Source: Pseudobacteriovorax sp.
GTDB taxonomy: Bacteria; Bdellovibrionota_B; Oligoflexia; Oligoflexales; Oligoflexaceae
Direction of reading: 5' to 3'
Assembly (NCBI GenBank): GCA_013215145.1
Contig: JABSRP010000010.1
Span: forward strand, 186,001-250,000
Length of the DNA stretch: 64,000 bases
Below, one piece after another: positions 56,509-64,000 of this stretch. A model generated the notes under the pieces. It was not told where the DNA came from. It searched no databases and worked only from the letters and a program-made list of their open reading frames with translations. The position numbers and the translations under genes were made by a program. Each line of letters begins with the position of its first letter. The stretch's first letter is position 1.

Positions 56509-57670
56509 CAAGAGTTTTGAGGGCTTTGACGCCTACATGAAAGAGGCCTTAACCCAAGCGCAAGGCGAGGGAAATCTAAGGTCTCTGATATACGATAACC
56601 TAGACTCACCCACCGAATTTGACATCGATTTAAGTCACAATGATTATTTGAATTTGCGCAGCTTTCAACCACTGAAAGATGCCGTGTTCAAAGAGTTGCA
56701 AGACCTTCACCTTCCTTTTGGTAGCGGCGGTAGTCGCTTACTAGGCGGAGACCAAAAAATCTTACGCCAACTGGAACAAGAATTTGTTAAATGGCTAGGC
56801 TGCTACGAGGACGCCCTATATTTTCCCTCAGGTTATGCTGCCAATGAGGCCATTGGTCAAGCCATCTTCACGAATGATACGGAAGTGTTTTCGGATCAAC
56901 TCAATCATGCGAGTATCATAGACGGTCTCAGACTAAGCCATTGGACTCGCGATCAAAAAAAAATCTTTCGTCATAATGATCTTAACCAACTCTCAGAGCT
57001 ACTAGCCGCTTCAGAGGCCACTATTAAATGCATCATCACCGAATCGATTTTTAGTATGGACGGAGATTCACCCAGACTACCCGAACTATTAGAATTGTGC
57101 CAAATCCATAACGCAATGTTGATTTTGGATGAGGCCCACGCCATCGGAGTTTACGGAAAAAACGGTTCGGGTTTAGCCTCAGAACTGACAAATATCGAAA
57201 ACGCACCCATTATCGGAATTTATCCCTGCGGAAAAGCTCTGGCAACCCAGGGAGCTTTCGTTGCAGGCACAATCACCCTAAGGAAATATTTGATCAATCG
57301 CGCTCGCTCGTTTATTTACACAACAGCTCCTTCTCCCTGGATGGCACTCGCACTGAAAAATGTCATTAAGTTGATGCCCGATTTGGAGGAAAGACGCGTT
57401 CACTTATCTAAAATCACAAATTTTATGAGAAGCGAGTTTAAACGTCTCGGGGTCGCATGTTTGGACGGTGATAGTCATATCGTTCCCGTTATAGTGGGCG
57501 ACCAAACTAAAGGCGAGCAAATAGTAGAAAAAGCTCGAGAGAAAGGTATTGCTTGCCGGTTAATAAGACCACCAACGGTAGCGCCTGATAGCTGTCGTAT
57601 TCGTATTTCCCTTCATGCAGAGCTAAACTTTGAGTCATGCCATCGTATTATCGAGGTATTTAAACCATGA
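56489..57670 (+). CDS. bioF: 8-amino-7-oxononanoate synthase
   Basis: PLP enzyme condensing pimeloyl-ACP/CoA with alanine. Seen: FGSGGSRLLGG (substrate site), SDQLNHASIIDG, LDEAHAIGVYGKNGSG and the PLP lysine Lys249 in PCGKALATQGAF, where a Pro-Cys-Gly replaces the common Thr/Ser-Phe/Leu-Gly. Length 393 aa is normal. Start by ATG within bioB; the end overlaps the fused gene by 4 bp (ATGA). Confidence 0.93.
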   Translation: MSQASNNKSFEGFDAYMKEALTQAQGEGNLRSLIYDNLDSPTEFDIDLSHNDYLNLRSFQPLKDAVFKELQDLHLPFGSGGSRLLGGDQKILRQLEQEFVKWLGCYEDALYFPSGYAANEAIGQAIFTNDTEVFSDQLNHASIIDGLRLSHWTRDQKKIFRHNDLNQLSELLAASEATIKCIITESIFSMDGDSPRLPELLELCQIHNAMLILDEAHAIGVYGKNGSGLASELTNIENAPIIGIYPCGKALATQGAFVAGTITLRKYLINRARSFIYTTAPSPWMALALKNVIKLMPDLEERRVHLSKITNFMRSEFKRLGVACLDGDSHIVPVIVGDQTKGEQIVEKAREKGIACRLIRPPTVAPDSCRIRISLHAELNFESCHRIIEVFKP

Positions 57671-59688
57671 GTAAAAGACAATTTTTTGTTACTGGAACAG
57701 GAACCGATGTTGGAAAAACCATCATCTCTGCACTGTTGTGCCGAGGAGGTCATCTTAATCATCAAACCGTGACTTATTGGAAGCCTGTGCAAACAGGAAC
57801 TGTGGATACCATTGACGCCGATGTTATCGAGACATCTGCTCCGAATACTAAAGTCCATAGCACTTTTTCGGCTTTTTCTGCACCTCTCTCACCTGATCAA
57901 GCCGCCGCGCTGGAAGGGACTGACGGACCGCGAGCCTCCGACCTAGCGCGAGTCTTTAAAGAGAGTCTCGCACAAACCGACAATCTCGTTATAGAAGGCG
58001 CTGGTGGTGTTTTGGTCCCTTTAAACAAAAGCGGAGAGACGTGGATCGATTTGCTTAGAGAGTGCAACCTTTCTGTGATTGTTGTGGCTCATTCAGGATT
58101 AGGAACACTCAATCATACTAGCCTTACCTTAGATGTTTTGCATAACCATGGTATCCATGTAGACTCAGTGATATTGAATGGGCCCAACCACAAGGCAAAT
58201 TTAGAGTCACTTCAGCAACGTTATCCTGAGATGAATTTCCATCATTGTAAAACCCTAAAGAAGGATGAAGACGATTTAGTTGAGCTTGATGAAGCAGCTT
58301 CGCATCTTTATCAAAGAATTTTTCGCCTTGAGGATCATTCCAACTCCCAAAACTCGCTAATGCAAGAAGACCAAGATCACTGCTGGCACCCCTACACCCA
58401 GCACAAAACCAACGGCGCGCCCTTACTGCTCAAACGAGCAAAAGGTATTTATCTTTATCCGGAAGAAGGCGAACCACTCATAGATGGAACGTCTTCTTGG
58501 TGGGCAAACACGATCGGCCATGGTCGACCGGAAATTGGAGCTGCCATTCATAGACAGCAACAAACCCTTGATCACACAATTTTTGCAAGCGCAACTCATC
58601 CCCAAGCCATTAAACTTTCCAAAAGGCTTAGCCGGGCGAGCAAAGGACATCTGAGCCGCTCATTTTACACCGATAACGGCTCGTGCGCTGTAGAAGTGGC
58701 CCTAAAAATTGCTCTGCAGAGAGCTCAGAATAGGGGCGAAACACATCGCACGAAGTTTTTGAGTTTCCAGGGAGCATACCATGGGGACACTTGCGGAGCT
58801 ATGTCAGTGGGCACCAGTGATAGCTTCCATAGCCCTTTCTCAGAGATCATGTTTGAGCACCATAGCCTTGCACCAGTCACCGCACATCCGAGTTCCGTCT
58901 GTCCCGACGGTCCGGATTGCTTAGAGCAGGGTATTAAGGAGCTTGAAGCCTTTTTTACGAAGCATGCCTCCACTCTGGCCGGGGTGATCATCGAACCCCT
59001 GATCCAGGGTGCAGCTGGTATGATTTTTCAGCATCCGAAGTGGACGCAAGCTCTTGGAGAGATTGCGAATCGCCATCAGGTCCCTCTTATTTTAGATGAG
59101 GTGTTTACCGGTTTAGGCCGAGCCGCTGGGTATTTTGCGTATGAATTTTTAGGATTAAAACCTGACTTGGTATGCATTGCCAAAGGATTGACAGGGGGAA
59201 CGCTTCCTCTCGCAGTCACCTTAAGCACTGAGACTATTTTCCAGGATTTCTTCAGCGATGACAATAAAGCTGCCTTGTACCACGGCCACACATACACCGC
59301 CAACGCCACAGCATGTGCCGCAGCTAATGCCACTTTAGATCTATATGAGTCGCTTGACTTGATTGGTCGGTCGCAGGTCATCGAATCACGATTTGACGCT
59401 TGGCTAAGAAAAAACCAGAGTTCTGGGATGATCGAAAATGGCCGTACAAAAGGAGCAATACTCGCTTGGGAGTGCCCCAATACAGGATCGAATGACTACT
59501 TTAGCCTTATATCTAAGGATGTTGTAGAGATTTCCCGCCAGGAGGGTCTGTTTTTGCGACCACTAGGGAATACGATCTACTTTCTACCTGCTCTGACGAT
59601 CACCGATGAGGAGCTTGAGGATGCTCTCAGTCGCATAGAGCGCTTGAATATTCGGCTCAAGCAAAGGATGGATGCGAAGGCGACCTAG
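57667..59688 (+). CDS. bioDA: BioD-BioA fusion: dethiobiotin synthetase / DAPA aminotransferase
   Basis: One 673-aa frame joins two biotin enzymes. Residues 1 to about 220 are BioD: P-loop GTGTDVGKT (10-18), KPVQTG, and GAGGVLVPL. From about 235 the BioA class-III aminotransferase begins: HPYTQ, GTSSWW, GAYHGDT, ILDEVFTGLGRAAG and the PLP lysine Lys506 (CIAKGLTGG). The order BioD then BioA matches the fused plant enzyme. The linker has acidic, Asn/Ser-rich sequence. It converges with the acidic protein gene, overlapping by 4 bp. Confidence 0.95.
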   Translation: MSKRQFFVTGTGTDVGKTIISALLCRGGHLNHQTVTYWKPVQTGTVDTIDADVIETSAPNTKVHSTFSAFSAPLSPDQAAALEGTDGPRASDLARVFKESLAQTDNLVIEGAGGVLVPLNKSGETWIDLLRECNLSVIVVAHSGLGTLNHTSLTLDVLHNHGIHVDSVILNGPNHKANLESLQQRYPEMNFHHCKTLKKDEDDLVELDEAASHLYQRIFRLEDHSNSQNSLMQEDQDHCWHPYTQHKTNGAPLLLKRAKGIYLYPEEGEPLIDGTSSWWANTIGHGRPEIGAAIHRQQQTLDHTIFASATHPQAIKLSKRLSRASKGHLSRSFYTDNGSCAVEVALKIALQRAQNRGETHRTKFLSFQGAYHGDTCGAMSVGTSDSFHSPFSEIMFEHHSLAPVTAHPSSVCPDGPDCLEQGIKELEAFFTKHASTLAGVIIEPLIQGAAGMIFQHPKWTQALGEIANRHQVPLILDEVFTGLGRAAGYFAYEFLGLKPDLVCIAKGLTGGTLPLAVTLSTETIFQDFFSDDNKAALYHGHTYTANATACAAANATLDLYESLDLIGRSQVIESRFDAWLRKNQSSGMIENGRTKGAILAWECPNTGSNDYFSLISKDVVEISRQEGLFLRPLGNTIYFLPALTITDEELEDALSRIERLNIRLKQRMDAKAT

Positions 59689-59987
59689 TCGTCTTCTTCG
59701 TCAAAAGCCTCGTCCATCTCTTCTTCCTCGAGATCAGCTCCATCATAGTAGTCATCTCCAAAGCCGACGCCATCTTTAACTTCGATCGCATCGTCTTCGT
59801 CGAAATCATCTTCACTTTCGTTGTCTTCTTGCCATTGGTCGATTTCGTCTTGATCCATTTCTTCTACTTCGTAGATATCATCAAGATCCTCGCTTCTGGC
59901 TTCGAGCCAGTCTTTAGCTTCGTCTTCGGTTTCAAATCCGGCCCTCACAATTTTGCCAGTATCAATGTGATAGACTTTCCAAAACAA
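59685..59987 (-). CDS. acidic small protein (100 aa)
   Basis: A TTG start with GGAG eight bases upstream. The first 30 residues form a compact start (FWKVYHIDTGKIVRAGFETEDEAKDWLEAR), and the rest is almost all Asp and Glu, with DEEDD at the end. It could be a nucleic-acid-mimic or chaperone-like protein, but no family is recognised. Its end overlaps bioDA by 4 bp. Confidence 0.6.
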   Translation of the reverse strand: MFWKVYHIDTGKIVRAGFETEDEAKDWLEARSEDLDDIYEVEEMDQDEIDQWQEDNESEDDFDEDDAIEVKDGVGFGDDYYDGADLEEEEMDEAFDEEDD

Positions 59988-60124
59988 CGTTTCTACTCCA
60001 AACTAGATTTTTGATCCATTACCAGTACACGGCTGGTTCTACGATCTACTACCAAAATCCTTAAGAATTCAATCCTAGATTGTAAATTATTTTTTTTAAA
60101 AGTAAATATTATCGAAGAGTTGAG

Positions 60125-60144
60125 GAAAAAAGCCGTCTGGCTTC
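60125..60144 (-). terminator. small hairpin with T6 on the minus strand
   Basis: On the minus strand GAAGCC-AGAC-GGCTTT followed by more T forms a 5-6-bp stem with a T6 tract. It lies about 140 bp upstream of the acidic-protein start, so it may shield that gene from antisense transcription arriving from the right. Rightward, the same stem is followed by CCTTTCTGTTT, less typical. Confidence 0.4.
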
Positions 60145-60220
60145 CTTTCTGTTTGCATAACCCTTCAAAACATGCTAACTTGGCGCTCTATCGATGAGAG
60201 CTATATTGCGAGATAAGCAT

Positions 60221-60883
60221 ATGAAATCTTTGATTTTTATTGGCTTCATGGCCTGCGCGAGTCAAGCGGCGGCAGAGCAACAAGTTCAGTTGCTTGGCAC
60301 GGTGGGAGAGGCATACGGAAATACTGATTTACAGGGTGACAGTAACAGCCTGGGACTCAAGTACGAAAGGCAACTTCTAAACCTTGGATCTTGGCAACTG
60401 GGCGCTGGACTATACCTTGAAGAGCGGTTCCAAAACCTGGGCAACCGCTCCGATAATGCCTTAACCCTTTTTAGGACCGAGTCCTTATTGTATGGTATTG
60501 GTGGTTCGGTCAGGTGGTCTCTTAATGATAAAGTCGATATGATCTCGTCAGTTTATGGTATGGTTGGGCATGGACGCGGTAAGGTGAACCTGTCTGATAA
60601 TCAGTCGTCTTCTGTCGCTAATTTTTCGCTCGATAATCAGGTATGGCAGCTAAATATGGGCTTCGCCTATAGCCTGACCGATAGCATCCAAATTCATAGT
60701 GGACTTAATATCATTCGCAGCACTCAGTCTATCCCAGGTTCCCTAGTATTTTCTGAAAAAAATGCGAATGCGTCTGGATTGAGTTTGACCGAGTCGAGCA
60801 CAAACCCCGAAAGCGTCGGTCTCTCAAGCGAGGTTTCAATAACCTCTGCCGAAATAAAAATAGGTCTGGGATTTGAGATCTAA
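60221..60883 (+). CDS. predicted outer-membrane protein
   Basis: A 220-aa protein with signal peptide (MKSLIFIGFMACASQAAA) and alternating beta-strand segments (NSLGLKYERQLLNLGSWQLGAGLYLEERF, WQLNMGFAYSLTDSIQIHSGLNI, AEIKIGLGFEI), typical of a small outer-membrane barrel. The ATG at 60221 is chosen; an upstream ATG at 60194 would add a basic lead. It is unlike named families. It converges on the EVE-domain gene. Confidence 0.65.
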   Translation: MKSLIFIGFMACASQAAAEQQVQLLGTVGEAYGNTDLQGDSNSLGLKYERQLLNLGSWQLGAGLYLEERFQNLGNRSDNALTLFRTESLLYGIGGSVRWSLNDKVDMISSVYGMVGHGRGKVNLSDNQSSSVANFSLDNQVWQLNMGFAYSLTDSIQIHSGLNIIRSTQSIPGSLVFSEKNANASGLSLTESSTNPESVGLSSEVSITSAEIKIGLGFEI

Positions 60884-60911
60884 TAAGGGTCTGGCGCAAC
60901 TTGCGTCATGA

Positions 60912-61394
60912 CTAAATCTTCTTGGCCTTGCCTAATTGATAAATGATTTTCCAGTGCTCAGAAGACACCTTTTGAATCGACAATCGTTGGCCACGCTGGA
61001 GTAGGGCTAAGCCATCCAGCTCTGGCATGGTCTTGAGGTCGCTTAAAAGAATTGGCTTCGTCATCCTATGAGTCGCCTTAACATCTACCATCATCCATCT
61101 CGATACGCCTTTTTCTGCAGACTTTGCGTCAAAATACTTTGCTTTTGGATCTAAGGCCGTATGGTCCGGGTAGGCCTCTTTCACAACTTCAGCAACTCCG
61201 TAGATACCAATATCTTTTGTATTGCTGTGGTATATAAAGACTTTGTCTCCAAGGGAAAACTCATCGCGCATAAAATTTCGTGCCTGATAGTTACGAATCC
61301 CATCCCAACTATCAGTGTGATCAGGACAGTTAATCAAATCGTCAAAAGAGAAAACATCTTCTTCCGTCTTCATCAGCCAATATTGCTTAGCCAT
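60912..61394 (-). CDS. EVE-domain protein
   Basis: A 160-aa EVE (PUA-like) domain protein; homologues bind modified bases in DNA or RNA. Seen: YWLMKTEEDVFSFDDL, WDGIRNYQARNFMR, GDKVFIYHS, GIYGVAEVVKEAYPD and WMMVDVKA, spanning nearly the whole chain. The ATG at 61394 has GGAG six bases upstream; an earlier start at 61406 is in frame. It is divergent from polA. Confidence 0.9.
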   Translation of the reverse strand: MAKQYWLMKTEEDVFSFDDLINCPDHTDSWDGIRNYQARNFMRDEFSLGDKVFIYHSNTKDIGIYGVAEVVKEAYPDHTALDPKAKYFDAKSAEKGVSRWMMVDVKATHRMTKPILLSDLKTMPELDGLALLQRGQRLSIQKVSSEHWKIIYQLGKAKKI

Positions 61395-61525
61395 ACGTGT
61401 CTCCAAACAAGAAAATCCTACTATTATTGCTTTTTCATTGCGCGAGTTTAGTTTCGTCTAGTTTCCTCATAAGAGTCCGTATAGGATGGCGCTTTGGAAT
61501 CTGCATATGGGAGGTTACCTAAATT

Positions 61526-64000
61526 ATGGCGCAAAAACGACTCTTCATCGTCGATGCTATGGCACTGGCCTTTCGGTCTTACCACGCTTTTGCTAGGGGT
61601 TTGTCAACAGACGAAGGCTTGCCCACTCACGCAGTCTACGGCAGCCTCATGTTTCTCATTAATCTATTAGAGAAAGAAAAGCCAGACTACTTTGTCATCG
61701 CTAGCGATTGCGCCGAACCGACCTTCCGTCATGAAATGTATGACCTTTACAAGGCAAACCGAACAGAAATGCCCGAGGATCTTGCCGTACAGATTCCCTA
61801 CATATACAGGAGTTTTGAAGCACTTGGGGCAAACGTACTCAAAGACCCAGGACTTGAGGCAGACGACCTTATTGGCTCCCTGGTCACCCAATTTGCAGAA
61901 GACGACCTTCAATGCTTTATCGTCTCAGGGGATAAGGATTTTATGCAGCTTATCGATAGCAACACTTTCTTATATTCGCCCAAAAAGGGTGGAGTGGTGA
62001 AAATCGTCGATACAGATGGGGTGAAGGAAAAGTTTGGCGTCACTCCTGACCAGGTCATCGATATCTTAGCTCTCATGGGGGATAGCGCTGACAATGTCCC
62101 AGGTGTACCGGGCATTGGAGAAAAAGGCGCTGCCAAACTGATACAAGCTTACGGCTCTCTAGATGGCATTTATGAAAACCTTGATAAGATCTCGAACAAG
62201 CGCCAACTAAACGGCCTTACTGACAACAGAGAAAAAGCTGAGTTATCCAAAGAATTGGTCACCATTAAAACCGATGCCGATTTGAAAATAAAACTTGATG
62301 ACTGCGTGTGTCATTACCAGACCGCTGTGGCCAACAAAACGCTTCTAAGCCTTGCAGAAGAGCTTCAGTTTAGAACACTAGGAAAGAAAATTTCTGACAA
62401 AATAGACAAACTTCCCAGCGATGCCAGGGAAACCAAGATGGATCCAGGAGAGTCCAGCTCGGAAACTGAAAACGATAACCAGCAAGATATCTCCCATGAA
62501 AACCTTAGCTACCAGGTTATCAATACCACGAAGAGCTTCGAGGAATTCTGCCAAAAATGGGAGCAAGCAACGGTCTTTGCCTTTGATACCGAAACCACCG
62601 GATTAGATATCGCCGAAGATCAACCCATAGGCGTTTCTATCTCGTGGAGCGAGTCAGAGGCTTACTATATTCCCATTGATGACAATCAAAAAGCTGATGT
62701 TAAATCTGTGTTAAAGCAGCTCAAACAAGGATTGGAAAATCCACTCCCATTGAAAATCGGTCATAATCTGAAATTTGATATTCAAATGCTCAGAAACCTT
62801 GGTATCGATCCAGTTGGACCATTCCGAGATACGATGATCGGCTCTTATTTACTTTACCCGAATCAAAGGCAGCATAATCTTGACTATTGCTGCCTGAATT
62901 ATCTAGGGCTTTCCAAAATTGCTAGTAAAGATCTGCTCGGAAAATCAGGTACCATGACCGATGTCCCCCTAAACATATTAGGAAAGTATGCCTGTGAAGA
63001 TGCCGACTACACCTTGAGACTATACAATTATTTGATGCCGTTGATCGATGAGCAAGAGCTAGAAGAGCTTTATTCCGGTCTCGAAATGCCTTTGGTACCA
63101 GTTTTGGCAACCATGGAACAAAATGGTATCTTTCTGGACAAACTCGATCTCAACCAACAAAATCTAGAGCTAACCAACAGTATTGAAGTACTAACGAAGT
63201 CAATCTATGAAATTGCCGGTGAAGAGTTTAATATCCGCTCCACCAAACAACTTCAGGTGATTCTCTTTGAAAAACTAAAAGTTCATGAAGAGCTTGGGAT
63301 CACACGACTCAAAAAAACAAAATCTGGATATTCAACCGACGCCTCTGTGCTCGAAAAATTAAAAGATCACCCCCTCGTCGAGAAGCTCCTAGACTACCGC
63401 ATGCTTACCAAGTTGAAATCAACCTATGTCGATACGTTGCCAGGCATGGTGTCTAACAAAAGCAATCGACTCCATGCCTCTTTTCATCAAACTGGTACAG
63501 CTACCGGTCGTCTCAGTAGCTCAGACCCAAATTTGCAGAATATTCCGATTCGGTCATCCCAGGGCCGTAAGATCCGAAGAGCCTTTAAAGCACCATCTAA
63601 AGAGAAAGTCCTTATTGCAGCCGATTACTCTCAGATCGAACTAAGGGTTTTAGCCAGTTTGGCAAAGGATCCCAACTTAACTGAGGCTTTTTTTAATGAT
63701 GCCGATATACACACCTCAACAGCGGCTAGCATTTTTGGTATCCCAGCCGAAGAGGTTTCCTCATCGCAAAGAAACCAAGCCAAAGCCATTAACTTCGGTA
63801 TCATATATGGAATGGGACCGCAGCGCCTCGCCAGAGAAACTGGCGTATCCCAAAAAGAAGCCAAAGAATTTATCCAAAAGTACTTTGACACCTACCCAAA
63901 CATTAAAAAGTTTATTGATGATTCGATCCATTTTGCAAAAGAAAACGAATACACGATGACCATTTGTCGCAGAAAAAGACCGCTACCAGAGATCAATGGC
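61526..64000 (+). CDS. polA: DNA polymerase I (5' part, truncated by the window)
   Basis: The frame runs 825 codons to the window edge with no stop. The N-terminal 5'-3' nuclease (PTFRHEMYDLYKANR, SGDKDFMQL, GDSADNVPGVPGIGEKG) is followed by a proofreading 3'-5' exonuclease that keeps Asp354 and Glu356 (FDTETTGL). The polymerase domain shows TGRLSSSDPNLQNIP, motif A at Asp700 (DYSQIELRVLA) and motif B with Lys753 (KAINFGIIYGMG). The ATG has GGGAGGT upstream with a slightly long 11-base spacing. Confidence 0.96.
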   Translation, partial: MAQKRLFIVDAMALAFRSYHAFARGLSTDEGLPTHAVYGSLMFLINLLEKEKPDYFVIASDCAEPTFRHEMYDLYKANRTEMPEDLAVQIPYIYRSFEALGANVLKDPGLEADDLIGSLVTQFAEDDLQCFIVSGDKDFMQLIDSNTFLYSPKKGGVVKIVDTDGVKEKFGVTPDQVIDILALMGDSADNVPGVPGIGEKGAAKLIQAYGSLDGIYENLDKISNKRQLNGLTDNREKAELSKELVTIKTDADLKIKLDDCVCHYQTAVANKTLLSLAEELQFRTLGKKISDKIDKLPSDARETKMDPGESSSETENDNQQDISHENLSYQVINTTKSFEEFCQKWEQATVFAFDTETTGLDIAEDQPIGVSISWSESEAYYIPIDDNQKADVKSVLKQLKQGLENPLPLKIGHNLKFDIQMLRNLGIDPVGPFRDTMIGSYLLYPNQRQHNLDYCCLNYLGLSKIASKDLLGKSGTMTDVPLNILGKYACEDADYTLRLYNYLMPLIDEQELEELYSGLEMPLVPVLATMEQNGIFLDKLDLNQQNLELTNSIEVLTKSIYEIAGEEFNIRSTKQLQVILFEKLKVHEELGITRLKKTKSGYSTDASVLEKLKDHPLVEKLLDYRMLTKLKSTYVDTLPGMVSNKSNRLHASFHQTGTATGRLSSSDPNLQNIPIRSSQGRKIRRAFKAPSKEKVLIAADYSQIELRVLASLAKDPNLTEAFFNDADIHTSTAASIFGIPAEEVSSSQRNQAKAINFGIIYGMGPQRLARETGVSQKEAKEFIQKYFDTYPNIKKFIDDSIHFAKENEYTMTICRRKRPLPEING

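Noticed and set aside
1..64000. CRISPR arrays, tRNA/rRNA genes, insertion sequences, integrase or phage genes
   Set aside because: None seen: no regularly spaced direct repeats, no cloverleaf or rRNA-like sequence in the gaps, and no transposase or phage protein among the coding frames.

Overview
The window is a dense stretch of a Gram-negative bacterial chromosome, with housekeeping genes, an outer-membrane assembly pair, a Tol-Pal type cluster, a flagellin gene and an aerobic respiratory operon. Base composition is moderate and I saw no abrupt shift, insertion sequence, prophage, CRISPR array, tRNA or rRNA. The combination of an alternative complex III operon, many lipoproteins, Omp85/TamB proteins and flagellar genes suggests a Bdellovibrionota/Oligoflexia-like or related deltaproteobacterial-grade organism. 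That placement is inference from gene families, not a search result.

Layout, left to right. 0.2-4.8 kb: a hypothetical gene, a Nudix hydrolase converging on pgi, hflX, and a small outer-membrane protein. 5.1-6.1 kb: flagellin, with a sigma-28-like promoter and a terminator. 6.2-12.2 kb: gltBD (glutamate synthase), then a 566-bp gene-free AT-rich stretch. 12.7-18.6 kb: a TauE-like permease, a ribbon-helix-helix-like protein with its own inverted repeat, a lipoprotein/metallopeptidase pair, miaE, an HDOD protein and a small glycine-tailed protein. 18.8-26.4 kb: a complete actABCDEF operon (quinol:cytochrome c/acceptor oxidoreductase), with a terminator directly after actF and no oxidase genes attached. 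26.7-30.9 kb: uvrB-uvrC-ferredoxin with 4-bp overlaps, facing a class-III aminotransferase. 32.6-36.9 kb: leftward purD, purE-like, tsaC, maf, hemW. 37.0-46.1 kb: a pseudo-receiver protein, an ExeA-like ATPase, tamB and a six-POTRA-like Omp85 protein, tightly packed. 46.1-49.7 kb: a secreted protein divergent from a large helical-repeat protein whose C-terminus carries an Rx4H (HEPN-like) motif. 49.8-51.6 kb: fabG and a fabH-like gene. 51.7-55.3 kb: leftward tolQ-tolR-tolA-tolB. 55.4-59.7 kb: biotin operon bioB-bioF-bioDA, the last a fusion. 59.7-64 kb: an acidic small protein, an outer-membrane protein, an EVE-domain protein, and the 5' part of polA, cut by the window edge.

The observations most worth following are the helical-repeat/HEPN-like protein, the ferredoxin translationally coupled to an iron-sulfur-type UvrC, the PurE-like protein lacking the usual active-site signatures beside purD, the ATPase with an altered P-loop coupled to the TamB/Omp85 pair, the inverted repeats in front of the RHH-like gene and between tol and bio, and a 22-codon hydrophobic mini-ORF beside the act terminator. 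Many start codons were reassigned from Shine-Dalgarno position; at least five good candidates are TTG.
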